Position numbers and translations under genes: made by a program | Notes under the pieces: model-generated | Told to the model about the DNA's origin: nothing | Databases searched by the model: none | The model's input: only the letters and a program-made list of their open reading frames with translations | Shown: piece after piece, positions 62,568-64,000 of the stretch | How positions within the stretch are numbered: position 1 is the stretch's first letter | How the letters are laid out: each line of letters begins with the position of its first letter | Source of the DNA: Meridianimarinicoccus roseus | GTDB taxonomy: Bacteria > Pseudomonadota > Alphaproteobacteria > Rhodobacterales > Rhodobacteraceae | Assembly: GCF_003172915.1 (NCBI RefSeq) | Contig: NZ_QGKU01000006.1 | Coordinates: 16,198 to 80,197 of the forward strand | Reading direction: 5' to 3' | Length of the DNA stretch: 64,000 nucleotides

Positions 62568-63979
62568 CGCGCCAGCAGGTCCCGCACCCGCAGCGCCGCG
62601 ATCCGTTCCACCTGGCGGCAGGCCTCGGCGAACTCGGCCTCCGGCGCGTTGCCCAGCCGCCGCTCGAACGCGCGCAGGATCCCCGCCTTGTCGTGGTCGC
62701 GCACCGCGATGATGAACGGAAAGCCGAACCGGTCCGTGTAGGCCGCGTTCAGCCGCGTGAACGACGCCCGCTCCGTGTCGGTCAGCGCATCCAGCCCCGC
62801 CCCCGCCTGTTCCGCCGCGCTGTCCGCCGTCAGCCGCCGCGCCGCCGCCAGCTTGCCCGCGAGGTCGGGATGCGCGCGCAGCACCTCCAGCCGCTCCGCC
62901 TCCGATCCGCCGCGGAACGCCCGCACCAGCGCCGAGGACAGCCCCGTCGCCGTGTCATGCGCCGGGCCGAGTTCCAGCGCGAAGGCCCGCTCCGCCACCC
63001 AGGGCGAATGTTCGAACACGCCGCCGAAGGCCGCCACGAACCCGGCCCGGTCCATCCGCGACGGGCGCGTTCCGGCCGCCGCGGGCGGATGGGTCGCCGC
63101 CCAGTGATCCGCGATCTGCTCGCGCGTGGCGAACCACACCCCGTCATGGCCGCGCACGTGATCGAGGAACCGGCGCAGCGCAACCGCCCGCCCCGGACGC
63201 CCGGCAAGACGGCAGTGCAGCCCCACCGACATCATCTTCGGCGCGCCCGCCACCCCTTCGGCGTAAAGACAATCGAAACTGTCGCGCAGGTAGGTGAAGA
63301 ACTGCTCGCCCGAATTGAAGCCCTGCGGCGTGGCGAAGCGCATGTCGTTCGCGTCCAGCGTGTAGGGCACGACCAGCTGCGCGCGCCCGCCCGCCTCGAT
63401 CCAGTAGGGCAGATCGTCGGCGTAGCTGTCCGCGACATAGGCGAAGCCGCCCGTCTGCGCGGCCAGCTCCACCGTCTGCATCGAACAGCGCCCGGTGTAC
63501 CAGCCGCGCGGGGCTGCGCCCGTGACCTCGGTGTGCAGGCGGATCGCCTCGGCCATGTCGGCGGCCTCCTGCGCCGGGTCCATGTCCTTGTACTCGATCC
63601 ATTTCAGCCCGTGGCTGGCGATCTCCCAGCCCGCCGCCTGCATCGCCGCAACCTGTTCGGGGCCGCGCGCCAGCGCCGTGGCCACGCCGAACACCGTGAC
63701 CGGAAGGTCCGCCATCATCCGGTGCAGCCGCCAGAACCCGGCCCGCGCGCCGTATTCGTAGATCGATTCCATGTTCCAGTGCCGCTGGCCCGGCCAGGCC
63801 GCCGCGCCCACGATCTCCGACAGAAACGCCTCCGACGCCGCGTCCCCGTGCAGAACGCAGTTCTCGCCCCCCTCCTCGTAGTTCAAAACGATCTGAACCG
63901 CGATCCGCGCACCCCCAGGCCAGCAAGGATCCGGAACCAAAGGCCCATGACCACAAAAATCACGAGGGTAACGAGACAT
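62564..63979 (-). CDS. puuE: allantoinase PuuE fused to OHCU decarboxylase
   Basis: 471 residues. Residues 1 to about 297 are a PuuE polysaccharide-deacetylase-like allantoinase (RYPRDFCGHGPLVPDPCWPGGARIAVQIVLNYEEGGEN, SHGLKWIEY, GRCSMQTVELA). After a Pro/Ala linker, residues 308-471 are 2-oxo-4-hydroxy-4-carboxy-5-ureidoimidazoline decarboxylase with catalytic HSPW (324-327), RAHPDLAGKLA and FGFPFIIAVRD. The chain thus joins the step forming S-allantoin with the step opening it. The start has GGAGGATT 7 nt upstream and lies 21 bp from the window end. Confidence 0.93.
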   Translation of the reverse strand: MSRYPRDFCGHGPLVPDPCWPGGARIAVQIVLNYEEGGENCVLHGDAASEAFLSEIVGAAAWPGQRHWNMESIYEYGARAGFWRLHRMMADLPVTVFGVATALARGPEQVAAMQAAGWEIASHGLKWIEYKDMDPAQEAADMAEAIRLHTEVTGAAPRGWYTGRCSMQTVELAAQTGGFAYVADSYADDLPYWIEAGGRAQLVVPYTLDANDMRFATPQGFNSGEQFFTYLRDSFDCLYAEGVAGAPKMMSVGLHCRLAGRPGRAVALRRFLDHVRGHDGVWFATREQIADHWAATHPPAAAGTRPSRMDRAGFVAAFGGVFEHSPWVAERAFALELGPAHDTATGLSSALVRAFRGGSEAERLEVLRAHPDLAGKLAAARRLTADSAAEQAGAGLDALTDTERASFTRLNAAYTDRFGFPFIIAVRDHDKAGILRAFERRLGNAPEAEFAEACRQVERIAALRVRDLLAR

Positions 63980-64000
63980 AAAGAAAATCCTCCGGAAGAT

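Overview
The window is 64 kb of GC-rich, gene-dense DNA from an alphaproteobacterium, most likely a member of the Rhodobacteraceae (Roseobacter/Paracoccus group). The pointers are a VPLPA-CTERM sorting tail (a variant known from this family), a PhaR-type CTGC-N4-GCAG site, a Zur-like palindrome of the alphaproteobacterial type, and many ABC importers for small organic nitrogen compounds. I saw no rRNA, tRNA, CRISPR array or intact insertion sequence. Almost everything is accessory catabolism, transport and local regulation.

Layout. 1-2.8 kb: end of an unknown gene, a small secreted protein, and a histidine kinase/response regulator pair. 2.9-5.1 kb: a decayed zone in which remnants of a polyamine/iron-type ABC importer (binding protein, permease, ATPase) carry stops and frameshifts and run into the 3' end of a VPLPA-CTERM protein gene. 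5.1-10.1 kb: a haem-type membrane protein, an intradiol-dioxygenase-like secreted protein, and an AcoR-like regulator lacking the GAFTGA loop beside a flavin monooxygenase. 10.5-34.5 kb: a spread-out hydroxyproline catabolic region with two proline-racemase-family enzymes, D-amino-acid dehydrogenase, a DapA-family deaminase, aconitase X, an XRE-cupin regulator, an Ldh-type pyrroline-2-carboxylate reductase, polar amino acid importers (two binding proteins, four permeases, one ATPase) and a ketoglutarate-semialdehyde dehydrogenase. Together these could take 4-hydroxyproline to 2-oxoglutarate and 3-hydroxyprolines to proline. Set inside this region are a DUF333-amidohydrolase fusion, a DmdA/GcvT-like enzyme with an Lrp regulator, and a two-gene operon for a large secreted MACPF-like protein and a small exported partner.

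34.5-38.4 kb: a zrg-type zinc operon (ZrgA, LolD-like ATPase, FtsX-like permease, two DUF3299 proteins) behind a Zur-like palindrome. 38.5-40.8 kb: an orphan histidine kinase and a VOC protein. 41.2-49.6 kb: an amide operon (AmiC sensor, ANTAR protein, peptide-type ABC importer, frameshifted VOC gene, formamidase, fused two-domain ATPase) whose leader contains an intrinsic terminator, so ANTAR antitermination is the probable switch. 49.8-53.4 kb: FabI-like reductase, hydratase/phosphotransacylase and acetate kinase behind a PhaR-like palindrome. 53.4-60.6 kb: a GntR-controlled divergon (FAH hydrolase plus a binding protein without signal peptide; opposite, an SsuABC-type importer and an AFG1-like ATPase). 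60.6-64.0 kb: ureide/purine catabolism (NCS2 permease, ureidoglycolate lyase, PuuE-OHCU decarboxylase fusion).

The most unusual item is the MACPF locus at 23.4-27.2 kb: a signal peptide, LamG-like and jacalin-like regions and a MACPF signature in one 1038-residue protein, followed 16 bp later by a small exported protein of unknown function.
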